Assembly: GCA_039654915.1 (NCBI GenBank)
Contig: CM077596.1
Coordinates: 49,226,501 to 49,290,500 of the forward strand
Source of the DNA: Aquilaria yunnanensis
Lineage: Eukaryota > Streptophyta > Magnoliopsida > Malvales > Thymelaeaceae
Direction of reading: 5' to 3'
DNA length: 64,000 bases
A program made the position numbers and the translations under genes. Below, in pieces: positions 34,695 through 46,101 of the stretch; position 1 is the stretch's first letter, and each line of letters opens with the position of its first letter. The notes below the pieces were generated by a model. The model did no database searches. It was not told the origin of the DNA and saw nothing but the letters and a program-made list of their open reading frames with translations.

Positions 34695-37600
34695 TCAAAT
34701 ATGGATACCTGGAATGTGGGAAATCTTGGACCACTCGGTGCTTCTTTCGACAAGTATTCGCGACATGTTTTCGCAACGGGAGATGTGTATAGATTTGAGA
34801 TTGGAGAGACGTAGCATGGATTGCTGTGATGGCAGCTTACTCAGCCTTCTACAATGAAAAATATCAAGTCGTTGGAGAGAGGAGAGGTTTCCTAGCCACT
34901 CAGGCAAATCTTCAATTGCATCAAAGGAACATATCTCCAAGACTTCAAGAGTAGTTAAGTGTTGTATTTGAGGTGGTAGAGTGCTGCACCCAACTCCCCA
35001 CAGAGTCAATTCTTTGAGGGAGGAAGGCATGCTTTGGTGGATAGAATCAAAGTATTGAGGGATTTCCTCATGAAACAGCAACGTTAAATGCGTCAGTGAT
35101 CGCATCGCCTTTAGAGGTGACAAATTCCTCAACTTCTGACAGTGGCCAATTCGGAGTTTCTCCAATGAAGAAAGGTTCCCTAACCACTGCGGCAAAGTTT
35201 CCAACCCACCAAACTTATTAAGCTCCAATTCTTGAAGAGTAGTGAGCTGCTGCATTTGATGTGGCAGAGACTTTATATTAGGTCCTCCAGAAAGCTTCAA
35301 CTGGATGAGTGACCCATGCAAGTGATGGATGGAAGTGAAGCATGGAGGCAACTCTGGTGCCTTGTACCCGATATAGCCCAAAACAAACGATGGGTACCCG
35401 AAATCAAACGATGATCTTTTTAAATGGGTGAGGCAGCCCAAGCTTGTCTCTGGAATCTTTTCCCATACGATATTCTTGCATCCTTCAATCTCTAACTCAA
35501 CTAAATTCTTCAAACTTCCGAGCCATTCAAGTTCTAAAGACATTGCAATACAGCCAGTTAACTCCAACCTCTGTAGGGAAGTGCAGTGTTGCAGTCCACT
35601 TGGAGCACACCTTAAATCCTTACAATAACTCAGCTTCAAATGTGTGAGAGAGCAGAGCTCATGAAAGCTCGGGAGCAATTCCAACTTTTTACAAAAAGAT
35701 ATCTCTAACTCTCTCAAGCACTTGCTGGAAAACAGATCATCCCCTATTTGACTGACACCTAAGGACGTACACATGAGTGTTTTAAGACATGGGAGACCAT
35801 TTGTCAATTGGATCCTTCTTAAGTTGCCACAGCGACAGATACTCAGCTTCTCAAGGGAAGGAAACAAGTCCCTTCTGGTTGCGTCAAACCACTCTTCCAA
35901 GCTTTCCATGTCCAGTAATTCAAATTCTTTTAGAGCCGGAAAATTTCCATTCCCATAAAAATCAGCATCAATCAATTTCACTCCACTCAGTCCATTGATA
36001 AAAAGATGGGTTAAGTTGGGTAGGTGCCCGAGGCTTGGAAGCTTCACACAGTTGGAGCAAGAGTCCAATTTCAAATGTGTGATAGGGCAGAGCTCATGAA
36101 AGCTCGGGAGCAATTTCAACTTGTCACAGTGTGATATCTCTAACTCTCCCAAGCACTCGCTGGAAAACAGACCAGGAGGTATGTCACTGACGCCTAAAGA
36201 ACTACACGTAAGCGTTTTAAGACGTGGGAGACCATTTGTCAATTGGATGCTTCTTAAGTTGTGACAGTCCCAGAGAGTCAACTTCTCAAGGGAAGGAAAC
36301 AAGTCCCTTCTGGTTGCGTCAAACCACTCTTCCAAGCTGTCCATGAACCATAATTCAAATTCTTTTAGAGCTGGAAAATTTCCATTCCCATAAAAATCAG
36401 CCTCAACCAATTTCACTCCACTCAGTCCTTTGATAAAAAGATGGGTTAAGTTGGGTAGGTGCCCGAGGCTTGGAAGCTTCACACAGTTGGAGCAAGAGTC
36501 CAATGTCAACCTAATCAACTTTGGTAGTGAAGATTGGGAGTTATTGATACTCGTGCTAGGAAGCCAGGATGGGAAATTGCAGCCTCCGTAGTTTCTAATC
36601 CATAAACCTTCCAAATCTGAGTGAGGTTGTAACCCCTCCAACACATCGTCATCTTGCCCCACTTCCCCCTCCAACACATCGCCATCTTGCCCCACGTCCC
36701 CCTCCGACACATCGCCTTCTTGCCCCACATCCCCCTCCGACACATCGGCATCTTGCCCCACGTCTGCTTTTTCTTTGCTCCATTCAAATCCCAACGCCCA
36801 TATTCCCCTCTTCTCTTGCAGTTTTGCCATCCTTGCATCTTCTTTCTGTCTCACCCTCTCAAGCCTGCGAATTTCTAGTTTTCCTTGAAGATGACTTAAG
36901 CTTCCTAGCTCTTCGATTCCACACCCTCTTTCTGCAACCACAAAAAATAATGGCAATGTTTGCAAACTTGTTAATCTTCCAATGTTGATTGGCATGAGCG
37001 ACTCCTTGTCAATATAAAGATGTGACAATTCGACCAAGTTTTCCATCTGCTTTGGAAGTTCTTTTAAATTTTTACACCCTGTGACTCTTAAAGTTTGTAA
37101 GTTCAAGAGTTCAGTGAAAGACCTTGGCAGACTTTCAATTTGAGTTCCCGAAATGTCGAAGTATTTCAAATGCTTCAATTCTTTTATTGACTCCGGTAAC
37201 TTATCTGCACCTGTAGCTTCGTGTAATTTCAGAGTTCTCAATCTTCTGCACTTCTTCGACATATGGCAAAAAACATCAAAGTTGGAAAATAGAGAGCGTA
37301 GATTTGGAGCATCAACTTTTGCTAGTCTACCGGCAGGATTACTTTCTTCTCCAATAATATTTAGATGACGTATAAAATAGACATTTCCTGAAGAATTCGT
37401 ATCTGACGTTAGGATTGCGACCTCTGAACGAGATCTTGCGAGACTGTGTACCAAATCATGCATCTTGCATGCCTCGATGTTGCCATAAAAATCCCTTTCC
37501 ACATCTTGGAACAATGAATTTGATACTAAGTCATTGAAATACTTGCCACCCGTATCCCATTCTGTATGACAATGATCTGATGGAGATGGATGAAGAAAGC

Positions 37601-38915
37601 CTGCAGCCATCCAAAGCTGAATCAATTCCTCTCTGTATAGAAGAGAATCTTCAGGAAATAAGGAGCAGTATGCAAAACATTTGCTTCAAATATGGTGAAC
37701 CCAAGCGGTCATAGCTCAATTGTAGTATACGGCGAATATCTTCGTCACTTTCCAAAGAATTCCATAAATTACTATTTTGAATCGATGACCATGCTTGCTC
37801 TGTCCTATCCTTGCGCATGGTTCCTCCAATGACACTTGCAACCAAGGCCACACCTTTGCACTTTTCCGCAATACTTCTTCCAATGATTTCTAAATTGCGA
37901 GGGATTTCAGATGCTTCGCCAAATGATTTTGCTTTGATCATAGACCAACACTGATCATTCTCCAATATCGAAACTTGATATGCAAATTCTGAAAAAGAAC
38001 GCATAGTTGATGCCACCTCCATCTTTCGAGTCGTTGCCAGAATGGTAGTTTTATTTTCCTGATTTATTCCTCTCAAACACTCCATCAAACTATCCCATTT
38101 TCCAGTGTCGTGTTCCACACATCATCAAGCACCAGAAGATATGGGTTCTCTTGTAACTTCTCCTTGAGCTTTTTAACTAAGCTCTGCGGGCTTGAAGCAA
38201 TAGTTTCACCGGTAAGACACTCCAACATTTTACTTAAGATCATCTTAACGTCAAAGTTCTCAGAAACACACACCCATAACTGTTGTTTCTTGTTGAACAG
38301 GCTGTTCACGCGCTCATCTTCCAAAACCATTTTGGCCAGAGTCGTCTTTCCAAGGCCGGGCATCCCCACAATGGACACAACGCCGAGTGGATGTGAGGTT
38401 TTTGATGAGCTAATCAACATCTTTACAACTTTAGAGACATCATCCTCTCTTGGGACAACTAGTTCCGGATCACCGAGAAAAGGATGAGTCTCCTGGAGCG
38501 CTGATGAGGATGCAGGAGGAGAAACCGGCTGCCCTCTGTCGTTCCAAATCTTTCGCAGCGACTTGGTTACACTCTTAACCTCATAAGCCATCCTCAAGCG
38601 GAAAATTATAGGATTGTGGACAGAGAAGGTGTTAATGAACTTTCCTCCACATCGATTGTTGACTCGTAGCTCAATCCGCTTGGCTTCATAAGCGAGCTCA
38701 TCTAGCACATCTTGGGCCCGGTAAACGCCATCAGCAAGCTGCTTGAGCCACTCCTGCATAGATTGACCGGTTGACATCGTCTCAGCATCGTCCCGGACAG
38801 CTGCGATCATATCCAGGAAGCGTTTAAGTCCCTGGAGGTTGTCGTCGAAAGACCACCACAGTTTCACCAGCGCGATCACAGGATTCTTAATCAATGTAGC
38901 AACTTCCGCCGCCAT
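34695..38915 (-). pseudogene. CC-NB-ARC-LRR resistance gene with two frameshifts
   Basis: An intracellular immune receptor (CNL class) that would detect pathogen effectors. From the ATG at 38915: an Rx-type coiled coil (VRDDAETMSTGQSMQEWLKQ, residues about 1-120); P-loop GMPGLGKTT (about 38341-38367); kinase-2 LLVLDDVW; a GLPL-like site reading KGVALVAS; the ARC2 motif [10 protein letters not shown] (about 37460); then LRRs to a typical end (SHIPGIHI, stop at 34695). Frame breaks: just after kinase-2 (about 38100-38113), and near 37680, where one extra A turns the frame to a stop (..[13 protein letters not shown]). On either side of each break the expected residues are in the other frame. Without those shifts length and order are normal. 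It is either a recent pseudogene or contains two sequence errors. No intron is needed. An LRR block is duplicated and an acidic insert is described separately. Confidence 0.88.
36637..36766 (-). repeat. 33-bp minisatellite coding an acidic 11-residue repeat
   Basis: Four tandem in-frame units inside the LRR region of the CNL gene, each coding a variant of [11 protein letters not shown]. They come just before [12 protein letters not shown], so the array seems to have grown from the common (D)VLEGLQPH motif found at this place in CNL proteins. Unit length is a multiple of three, so the frame is kept. The units are highly acidic, unlike their neighbours. Confidence 0.9.
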
Positions 38916-39625
38916 TTTTTGTCGCTCGCAAGCTAAACTCAGAGAGAGCTAATTAACTGCTCCAGCCTGCAAGCAAACCAACCAAATTAAACCATACAAC
39001 GTACAGGAAGCGAAGGGAAACTGTCACCAGAGTTTTTCTCAAAACTTAAAAGATCAAAGAAAAAACAACAGCTTTTAGCGCACCAAATTCAGAAAAAAAA
39101 ATGATAATAGTTAAGAATTGTTCTTGTTACCTCCAACTCCCAACTATGTATCAGAAAGACTCGAAGCACGCAAGCACAGAGAAGAGATCTAGATTGAAGA
39201 GACAAGATATCGACGGTGGGACAAGGAGCTCCGACGAACAAGCTACGGTTTGGTTCGGATGCGTTAGAGTTGTGAGAAGTGAAAGGAGACAGAGAAGCTT
39301 CACAATGCCGACGGCAACAAGCACTGCAATGGGAGCCAGAATGAATGCTCTTTCTTTCTGGTATCAGTCTACGTGTGGAACCCACCCATGTGTTTGCCCA
39401 CGACTCTTACAATTCCTCTTTTTTTACTTCACTTTTAACTTAAATTTATTTGTATTGTTATTTTCTAAGAAAAACTTGAAGATTATGTTCAAAAACCACA
39501 AGTTTTTATTTATTATCTGAAGAGAAAATTACAAAAATTTATTGAGGTCCGGTTGAATTTACGGTTTTATTCTTATTGTTTCAAATACTTACACTTACCT
39601 ACTGTTAAATTAACGTTGTGATTCC
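38916..39625. other. Upstream region of the CNL gene
   Basis: Probable 5' leader and promoter of the minus-strand CNL gene. Two overlapping ORFs in both strands at 39089-39520 have no recognisable domain. No clear TATA box could be fixed. It ends at the target duplication (GTGATTCC, 39618-39625) of the next MITE. Confidence 0.4.
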
Positions 39626-40567
39626 TAGGGGTGAGCATGGGTCGGGTTGATTCGGTTTTATGGTGGAACCAAACCAACTCAAAATGGCCTCGGTTCCAAA
39701 ATTTTTCTACCCAACCCAGAACCAAGAACCGAACATAACCAAAATCATGGTTTTGGGTTTCTCGGTTCTGGTTCTCAGGTTTTTCGGTTTATACCATATA
39801 CCTATAACAATACCAAAATTTAATAAATCTACTATAATCAGTTTTATGACATATTCAACATAATATACAATTAAATTAATATTTAAATATAAGCACTTAG
39901 ATACATTTAAAAGAGTTTAAAATGTTGTTTTTATAAAATTGGTTCAAAAGAGTTACTTGTGGGGCATCTTTTAGCTCAACTAGTTTACTTCATTCCAGTA
40001 ATTCCAATATTGGTATAACATTCAATATAGAAAACCGAGCCTTTAAGACCATCTTCTTCAGTATCAAAACCTAAAATATGTCGATGTCATAAATTTTTAA
40101 TTTTGCATGACTCAAATGAAAAAAATATCATAATTGTGTCGTAAAAAGTAGTCTGGAATAAAAGATCGAAAGCAAAATGACTTAGGAGTGGTGAGTCTAT
40201 GAAGCAAAGTGATTTAAGTAAATATGGAGAAATTTCGTAAATGATCCCACAACTTCCATACTGTTTCAATTTGAAACATCAGTTTAAGAGTTTAATATAA
40301 AAACACAAAATAACCATCATAATACTTCAAAGAAATATATGTGTATGTGTGTGTGTAGATATATTAGTAATACTATAATTGTTATTATATATATATCTCG
40401 GGTTTGGTTCCACCTCGGGTTGGTTTCATATGGAACCAGAACCAACCAAAAAACCGTCGGTTCTCCTATATGTGGAACCAACCCGAGAACCATGATCAAT
40501 TTTTACCCAACCCAATGGAGGTGGTTTGGTTTCGATTTCGGGTTTACCCAACCCATGCTCACCCCTA
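39626..40567. mobile_element. hAT-like MITE, 942 bp
   Basis: Terminal inverted repeats TAGGGGTGAGCATGGGT[CT]GGGT, with ends TAGGGGTG...CACCCCTA. An 8-bp flanking duplication, GTGATTCC at 39618-39625 and ATGATTCC at 40568-40575, has one mismatch. Subterminal GGTTCGGTT/GGTTTGGTT words recur in both orientations. No transposase ORF is present, so it would be moved in trans by a hAT transposase. The ORFs inside are chance. Confidence 0.85.
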
Positions 40568-41268
40568 ATGATTCCCAACTAGCACAAGAATGAGAAAATA
40601 TCATACTTTGCCCTCTTAGCCTTCTTTCTTTGAAACTTTGCCCCAATAGTTTCTAATGATCTTACTTGCAATGACCTTTTGATCCTTAAATTTTAATGTA
40701 TTTTAATACTTCGATGAACACATTATTGTAATTTAACTATTTTAGGACAGTGGCTAAATTCTTCAAAACATCTCAACCTTTCAATACTTTTCCATTTAAA
40801 ATCTCATATTTTGATCCATCATTGGGTTGATAAGTTTAATTTTACAACCAACTTCTCCTTTATTTTATAGTATTATTATTAAACAGGACCTTAAGCACAA
40901 GATTTTATCAATTTCATTACCCTTTAACTTCAATGAAATATTTTTATTAACACTTAAAAGTACATTAATGGATAAATATTTTATTTGTCTATATAATTAG
41001 TGCATACATTCAAGATTAAACAAAAAATAAAATAAGATATAAGGTGCCTATGAAAATTACCCCAAATATAATCTTCAATTCGTTTTCTTTTTAACTTACA
41101 TAAAACTTACAATTAAAATATATAAGAAAATTACTGAAAAAAAATTAATCTCCTTCAATATCTATGATTTATGTGAGCTAAATTTCATTTTAAGCCTTTT
41201 TCTGTTAACTTTTCATTTTAAAACAATCAAAACATTTTAATTTGTCCTAGTAGGTTAAATTTATTAAC
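40568..41268. other. AT-rich spacer
   Basis: No ORF of note and no recognised repeat. It ends at the target duplication CCAAC (41269-41273) of the next retrotransposon. Confidence 0.5.
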
Positions 41269-41273
41269 CCAAC

Positions 41274-42140
41274 TGATGGCCCAGGGCCTCATCGTTGTGA
41301 GTCATGATGACTGTTGAGGAGACTTCTAGGAGGAAGAACGCCTGGAAGGTGGATCGCCTCTAGGAGAGTACCTGGAAAACTGGGAAATAGGGTTAGGAGG
41401 CCCCCGGAGTGTTTTTCCGGGGGGGGAGCCTCCGACGCCCAAGTCAGTGGTGGCCGGAAGAAGGAGAAAGTCACTAGCTCAAAGAAAAAGGCAGAAAAGT
41501 CTCGCCTGGTCTTTTCTCAGAGTATGGGAGCTGTATCTCCGGCCTGCCAACCTCCTGTCAAGTATTTATTTCCTGTATATATAGGAATACCTAGCCCGTT
41601 CAGATCATGACACGTGTGCGGTCGGATGCTCCTGAACGTCTGGGCGTAGGGGACAGATAGTTGGTAACTAGATGGCCTCGAGCCTTGTGCTGAGACGGGC
41701 CATGATATGATTCTGATGGCGTCTGCGCGTCAGGGCGACTTTTTACGTCTGTGGTGGGACGTGTCAGAGGCTTCCTTAAATGCTTCCTTAAATGCGCCTG
41801 CCGTACTCCCGGGGTCCCTGGGCGAGGTCGTCCTCTAGTTCGGACAGAGCCTCTTCGGGAAGCCTACCCTCAGTTCGGGGGTTCCCAGTTCCAGGGGGTT
41901 CCGCCTTCGGGGATATCATATTCGGGCAGCAATGTCTGGTGCCACTTTTCCGAAGGCGCGTTGTTCACAACCTTGGGGGGCGAATGGAGTCCTCAAGTTT
42001 TACTGGCGTGCCGAGGCTCGGAGCTCTCAGGCTATCTCCCGAGGTGCATGATTCCACCTATTCCCGGGAAGCGCCAGTTCTTCTGGCCGTTGTTGTGGCA
42101 GGGTATTCGGCCAGATTGAGGCGACAGCCTTTGGCTATCA
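41274..42140 (-). repeat. 3' LTR of the Tat-clade element
   Basis: 867 bp and nearly identical to 51569-52435, with two substitutions seen (41351 G/A and 41487 A/G regions). In element sense the TATA-like motif CTATATATA lies on the minus strand at about 41575-41583. ORFs inside are LTR sequence, repeated at the other end. Confidence 0.95.
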
Positions 42141-42155
42141 CATGCCCCCCTCTGG
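42141..42155 (-). other. Polypurine tract of the Tat-clade element
   Basis: On the minus strand CCAGAGGGGGGCATG directly precedes the 3' LTR. A typical gypsy plus-strand primer site. Confidence 0.85.
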
Positions 42156-42685
42156 AAAGCCGAAGTGAAGACTTCGGTTTGCATCTCTTTCCGAGGTTGC
42201 CGTTGGGAGTCTTGTTGGGAAGCATAACCTGTTCCGAGGTCGCACCTTTTGCCCGAGGGTCTGGGCTGTTCGGCCTTGGCCTTTTCTTTGGTGTCTCCGA
42301 GGCAAAGCCTGTACCGAAGATACACCTCTTGCCCAAAAGTCATGGGCTGTTCAGCCATAGCCTGTCTCTTGGTGTCCTCGAGGTGGCCTGCTTTTTTATT
42401 TCTGCAGGTCTGATGGCCAAGCGTGTCAGACTGAGCGGCGCGTCTCCATTTCTCAGGGATGTCAAACGACGTGTCCCAATCAGGAGGCATGTCCCGGTTT
42501 TCCAGGCACGTTTGGGGAGGCACGTCCCCCATTTCTGCGCAGCGGTTGACACGTGGCTTCTTGCCATTGGAGGAGAGGCGCGTCATTTACAGAGGGCGCG
42601 CCTTTTCGGGTGCAGCGGGCAGTTACGGCGACGGTTCGCCTCCAATGGGTACTTATGATGTTTTTTCGGTTACCCACCTTTGGCC
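42156..42685 (+). other. Upstream region of the antisense gene
   Basis: GC-rich sequence between the 3' LTR and the plus-strand TATA box. It contains two imperfect copies (about 42205-42300 and 42301-42390) of a roughly 95-bp repeat: GTTCCGAGG/GTACCGAAG, CTTTTGCCC/CTCTTGCCC, GGGCTGTTC, CTTGGTGTC. This probably acts as the promoter-proximal region of the antisense gene. Long ORFs here on both strands look like composition artefacts. Confidence 0.5.
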
Positions 42686-42693
42686 TATAAATA
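42686..42693 (+). promoter_or_regulatory. TATA box for the antisense gene
   Basis: TATAAATA in GGCCTATAAATAGCCC on the plus strand, 288 bases before ATG 42981. I see no ATG between the expected start site (about 42720) and 42981, so the first AUG of the transcript would be that of the gene. Confidence 0.65.
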
Positions 42694-42980
42694 GCCCATT
42701 CTATCATAAGTCCCACTTACTGTTTTTCTGCTCTTTTTCTGCTCTGCCCTCTGTTCTTGCGTTTTATCTTGCTTTCTGTGGCGGAGCTTCTTTAATCAGA
42801 GCTTTTTCCAACCAACTTTCACGACGGCGTCCTCCGGCAAATCTTTTGGTGGGTTTTGATTTCCAGAGTACTTGATTCCTCTGTTTTTCTGAGTTTTTCT
42901 GGAAAACTGCTGTTTTTTCCAAACTCGTCTTCTGAGTTTTTTCTGGAAACTATTTTCTTTTCCATCTCAAACTCTTTTTC

Positions 42981-45329
42981 ATGTCTGCGATGCCTGTTCC
43001 CGAGAGCTGGAAACCTCTTCTGGCCCATCCTTGCTGTACCACCCCCGAAAAACTAGAGAGGTGGAAGAAAAAATTCTTTCTTCCGTCTTACGCTGTGACC
43101 AGACTGCCTCGTTCTAGCCATTTTGCTTTTTCAAACCGTGGCGACGAGGTTACCGTCTTCCGAGCCCAACTGAAGGCCGGTCTTCGGTATCCTCCCCCGA
43201 AGGTGGTTTGCGAGTTCTGCCAATTCCATGGCATTGCTGTGAACCAGCTTCCCCCGAACGCGTACTGCTACTTTAACGCCTACCTCTGCATGTGTGGCGT
43301 GTTCGGGATAGAGCCCCACTTCATTATTTTCATGCAGTACTACAAGCTCTATGTGGTCCCGAAGGGTGGCTTCTATTTCCTGCTACCTCGGGGATCCGGG
43401 AGCAAAAAATTCACCTTCACCTTCGACACGAAGGACAGCTGGCGGGGGTGGCAGCCTAAGTTCTTTTTCCTCAAGGTGGATAAGAACTGGTCTGATGTCC
43501 CGACCAGGTGGGCTCAGGGAGTGCTGAACGCAGACGTCGTCGATCCGAGGATGCTGCTGACCCCACCGTTGGCTTCCGTGTTCGCGGATTTCGACGCCCG
43601 CATTCGGGCAGTCGCTGACTGGGCTCCCGAGGTCTCTCCTCGTGCTCTTTACCCCTTTCCTATCAACTGGAGGTTGATGACCGAAGAAGTCCTTCGGGAG
43701 CTGAAAGTGGTTAAGGAGCACGTGACTGACCTCAATATGCCCGCTCCCGCCATCGCCGGGAAAGACTCCTGGCTGGTCAAGCTCCTTAAGGGGGAGACTT
43801 CTTTCGAAACTTTTGCCGAAAGTGAGTAATCTTCCATCCCTTTATACTTTTTCCTCGGACTTACGCTGATATTTCTTCTCTTTTTCAGAGATGGGCGATG
43901 GGGCTGCCGCTTATTACAAGGCCCTCTTTTCTGGCCAGGTGGAGAAGGGGGAGCAGACAAAGAAGGCGGCTTCCCGAAGAAGGAAGACGACAGGGGCGGG
44001 ACCCTCGGCGAAGCGAGTTAGGAAAACTCTCCAGTCTCCTCAGCCAGAGCTTTTGGAAGAAGAAGCTGGCGAAGACGCTGGTCTTGTTGAAATTCCACCG
44101 GCCGAGGTCCCCGCTACTTCCGCCGAGGTGCCTCTTCCCGACCTCGAGGCCCCCAGAAACACTGTAGTGGTAGAAGTACCCACCGCCGAGGAGCGGTACC
44201 GGCAGAAGGGTAAGGGTCTTTCTTCCGAGGGGCCCGAGGATTCCGAGGACACTGTCTCCGAGGTTCCTCCAGGTATGTCTTTAGCCGAAGTTCAGCTCAT
44301 TTTCCTTTCGCGAATTTTTCTTTTGCTCCTAACTTCCTTCTCACTTTCAGGGGAGCCTCTTACTGTTGGCTGGAGGGCCATTCATGAGAGGAAACGGGCC
44401 CTGCGTGATGCCACAATCCCTGAGGGGAAGATCCCCTTGGAGCCCTTTTGGACAATTACGGAGGATATGAATCTGTTCTCCGACGATTGTCCGAAGATGA
44501 CCAAAGAGATTTGGAAGGGGATGACCACTGATGCCTCCTTCCGGGCCATTGCGGCGGCTCACCCGGGGGATAATACCCTCGCCGCAAAAGTCACCGAGCA
44601 TGCTGCTCAGGTATAGTCTTTACACTTTTTTCCTCAATTTTCTAAGTGTTTAGACTTGTACTAACCTGGACTTTTGCCTTGCCGTAGCTGCTGGAGTACG
44701 CTGGTTATCTCCGAGTTCGGGTGGCCAGACAGGCTGCCTCCAAGGATGCGACTTCGCGGGAACTCACTGAAGCGAAGGCTTCGCTTGCGAAGGTGATCGC
44801 CAGCAACCAGCAGCTGACAGCGGATTGTTCTCAGCAACTTGCTGCCGTTCGGGAGGAGTTCTCGAAGAAAAGAGAAGAACTTGAAAAGGACTCCTCCCGG
44901 AAGATTTCCGACCTCGGCGACTAAGTAAAGGAGCTGCTTGCCGCCAATGAAGATCTTGTCAAGGACAAGGCTGTTTCCGACAGTCTTGCGTCGAGTTTGA
45001 CGGACGAGAACACTGCTCTTCAAGCCGAGGTCGAGGCTCTGAAGAAGGAGTCCGGAGAGATGCTGGGGATAAGCGAGCTCGAGGAGGAGGTTGCTGAGCT
45101 GAGGGACGAGGTCAATGTCCTTGGCATTCAAAAACGTACTTCTGACGACATGGCCAAGGTCGCCTTTCAGGACGGCTTCTGCCTCGCTCGGCACCAGGTG
45201 CTGCAGAGGTTCCCAGATTTGGACCTCTCTTTTCTGGAGGGCCTAAATATTCCTGAGGGACCTCGGTGGCAGTGGTCCAGGGTCGAGCATCTAAAGCTTC
45301 CTGGTCTTCGTCCACCCGGCTCTCCCTAG
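42981..45329 (+). pseudogene. Tat antisense gene (plant transposon protein, Transposase_28-like)
   Basis: A gene on the strand opposite to gag-pol, of the kind known from Tat-clade elements; function unknown. Proposed exons: 42981-43821, 43889-44272, 44351-44610, 44688-45329. All three introns (67, 78, 77 bp) have GT-AG ends and keep the frame. The N-terminal 280 residues contain VCEFCQFHGIAVNQLPPNAY and CGVFGIEPHFIIFMQYYKL, the pattern of the family called putative gypsy-type transposon protein. Exon 2 is acidic and proline-rich; exon 4 is long coiled coil (KKREELEKDSSRKI, EVEALKKESGEM). One in-frame stop, TAA at 44922 after ISDLGD, interrupts the coiled coil; translation continues sensibly after it, so it is a point mutation, plausibly CAA to TAA. 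It is convergent with pol. Confidence 0.8.
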
Positions 45330-45439
45330 TTTGCTTTAGGGCTCCTCTTATTTTTCTCCTTCGTGCTCCTTCTTTGGACACTTCTTTTGTAAGGCAGCGT
45401 TTGCTCTAAATGAACAATCTTTTCGGCTAAGTCCTTTCT

Positions 45440-45970
45440 TGCAAGTTTCTTCATTTCCACTGTCCCGAACACGTTCGCTTCAAGAGACTTTCGGAAAACC
45501 TGCAACCAAAGAAACTTTTTACCTTCCTTTGTCCCGAGCGTGCTCGCTCAAGAGACTTTCTGGAAAATTTGCAAAAATTTGGCTAAGTCTTTTGCAGGCT
45601 TTTTGTTTCCTTTTATCCCGAACATGTTCGCTCAAGGGCCTTCGGAAAATTTTTAGCCAAATTTTTCTGTCTTCCTATTGTCCCGAGCATATTTGCTCAA
45701 GGGACTTAGGAAAATCTTCACGAGATTGCTCATTCCCTTTTTCCCGAGCACGTTCGCTCAAGGGTGTTCGGAAATTACCTCTGCTTTTGTTTTGGCGTGT
45801 ATTTTTGCGAGATTCTTGCTTTCCCTTTCTCCCGAGCATGTTTGCTCAAGGGTGTTCGGAAAATTTTCTCTGCACTGATTATGCTGAGTACCTTTGCAAG
45901 ATTCTTGTTTCCCATTTTTCCCGAGCATAGTGGCTCAAGGGGCTTCGGGAAGTCACAACCGCTTTTTTCG
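45440..45970 (+). repeat. GC-rich tandem repeat between antisense gene and pol
   Basis: Seven to eight degenerate units of about 65-80 bp, each with TCCCGAGCA(C/T)GTTCGCTCAAGGG and TTCGGAAAATTT. It fills the space between the two convergent coding regions. ORFs running through it (45439-46105) are repeat artefacts. It may hold the 3' ends of both transcripts. Confidence 0.85.
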
Positions 45971-46101
45971 TGGCGAGCACCTTCGCGGAAATCTGTCTTG
46001 GACAATTTTGGTATACTTGAAAATTTTTCTCAAGACCATTCTTCCCTAGACCATTCTGTACTTAGAATATTTCTTGTACAACATACTTCTTCCGCTCAAC
46101 C

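Noticed and set aside
41751..42658. 288-codon plus-strand ORF across LTR and leader, partly repeated at 52087-52482
   Set aside because: Most of it lies in the LTR and it lacks known motifs; GC-rich DNA keeps frames open by chance.
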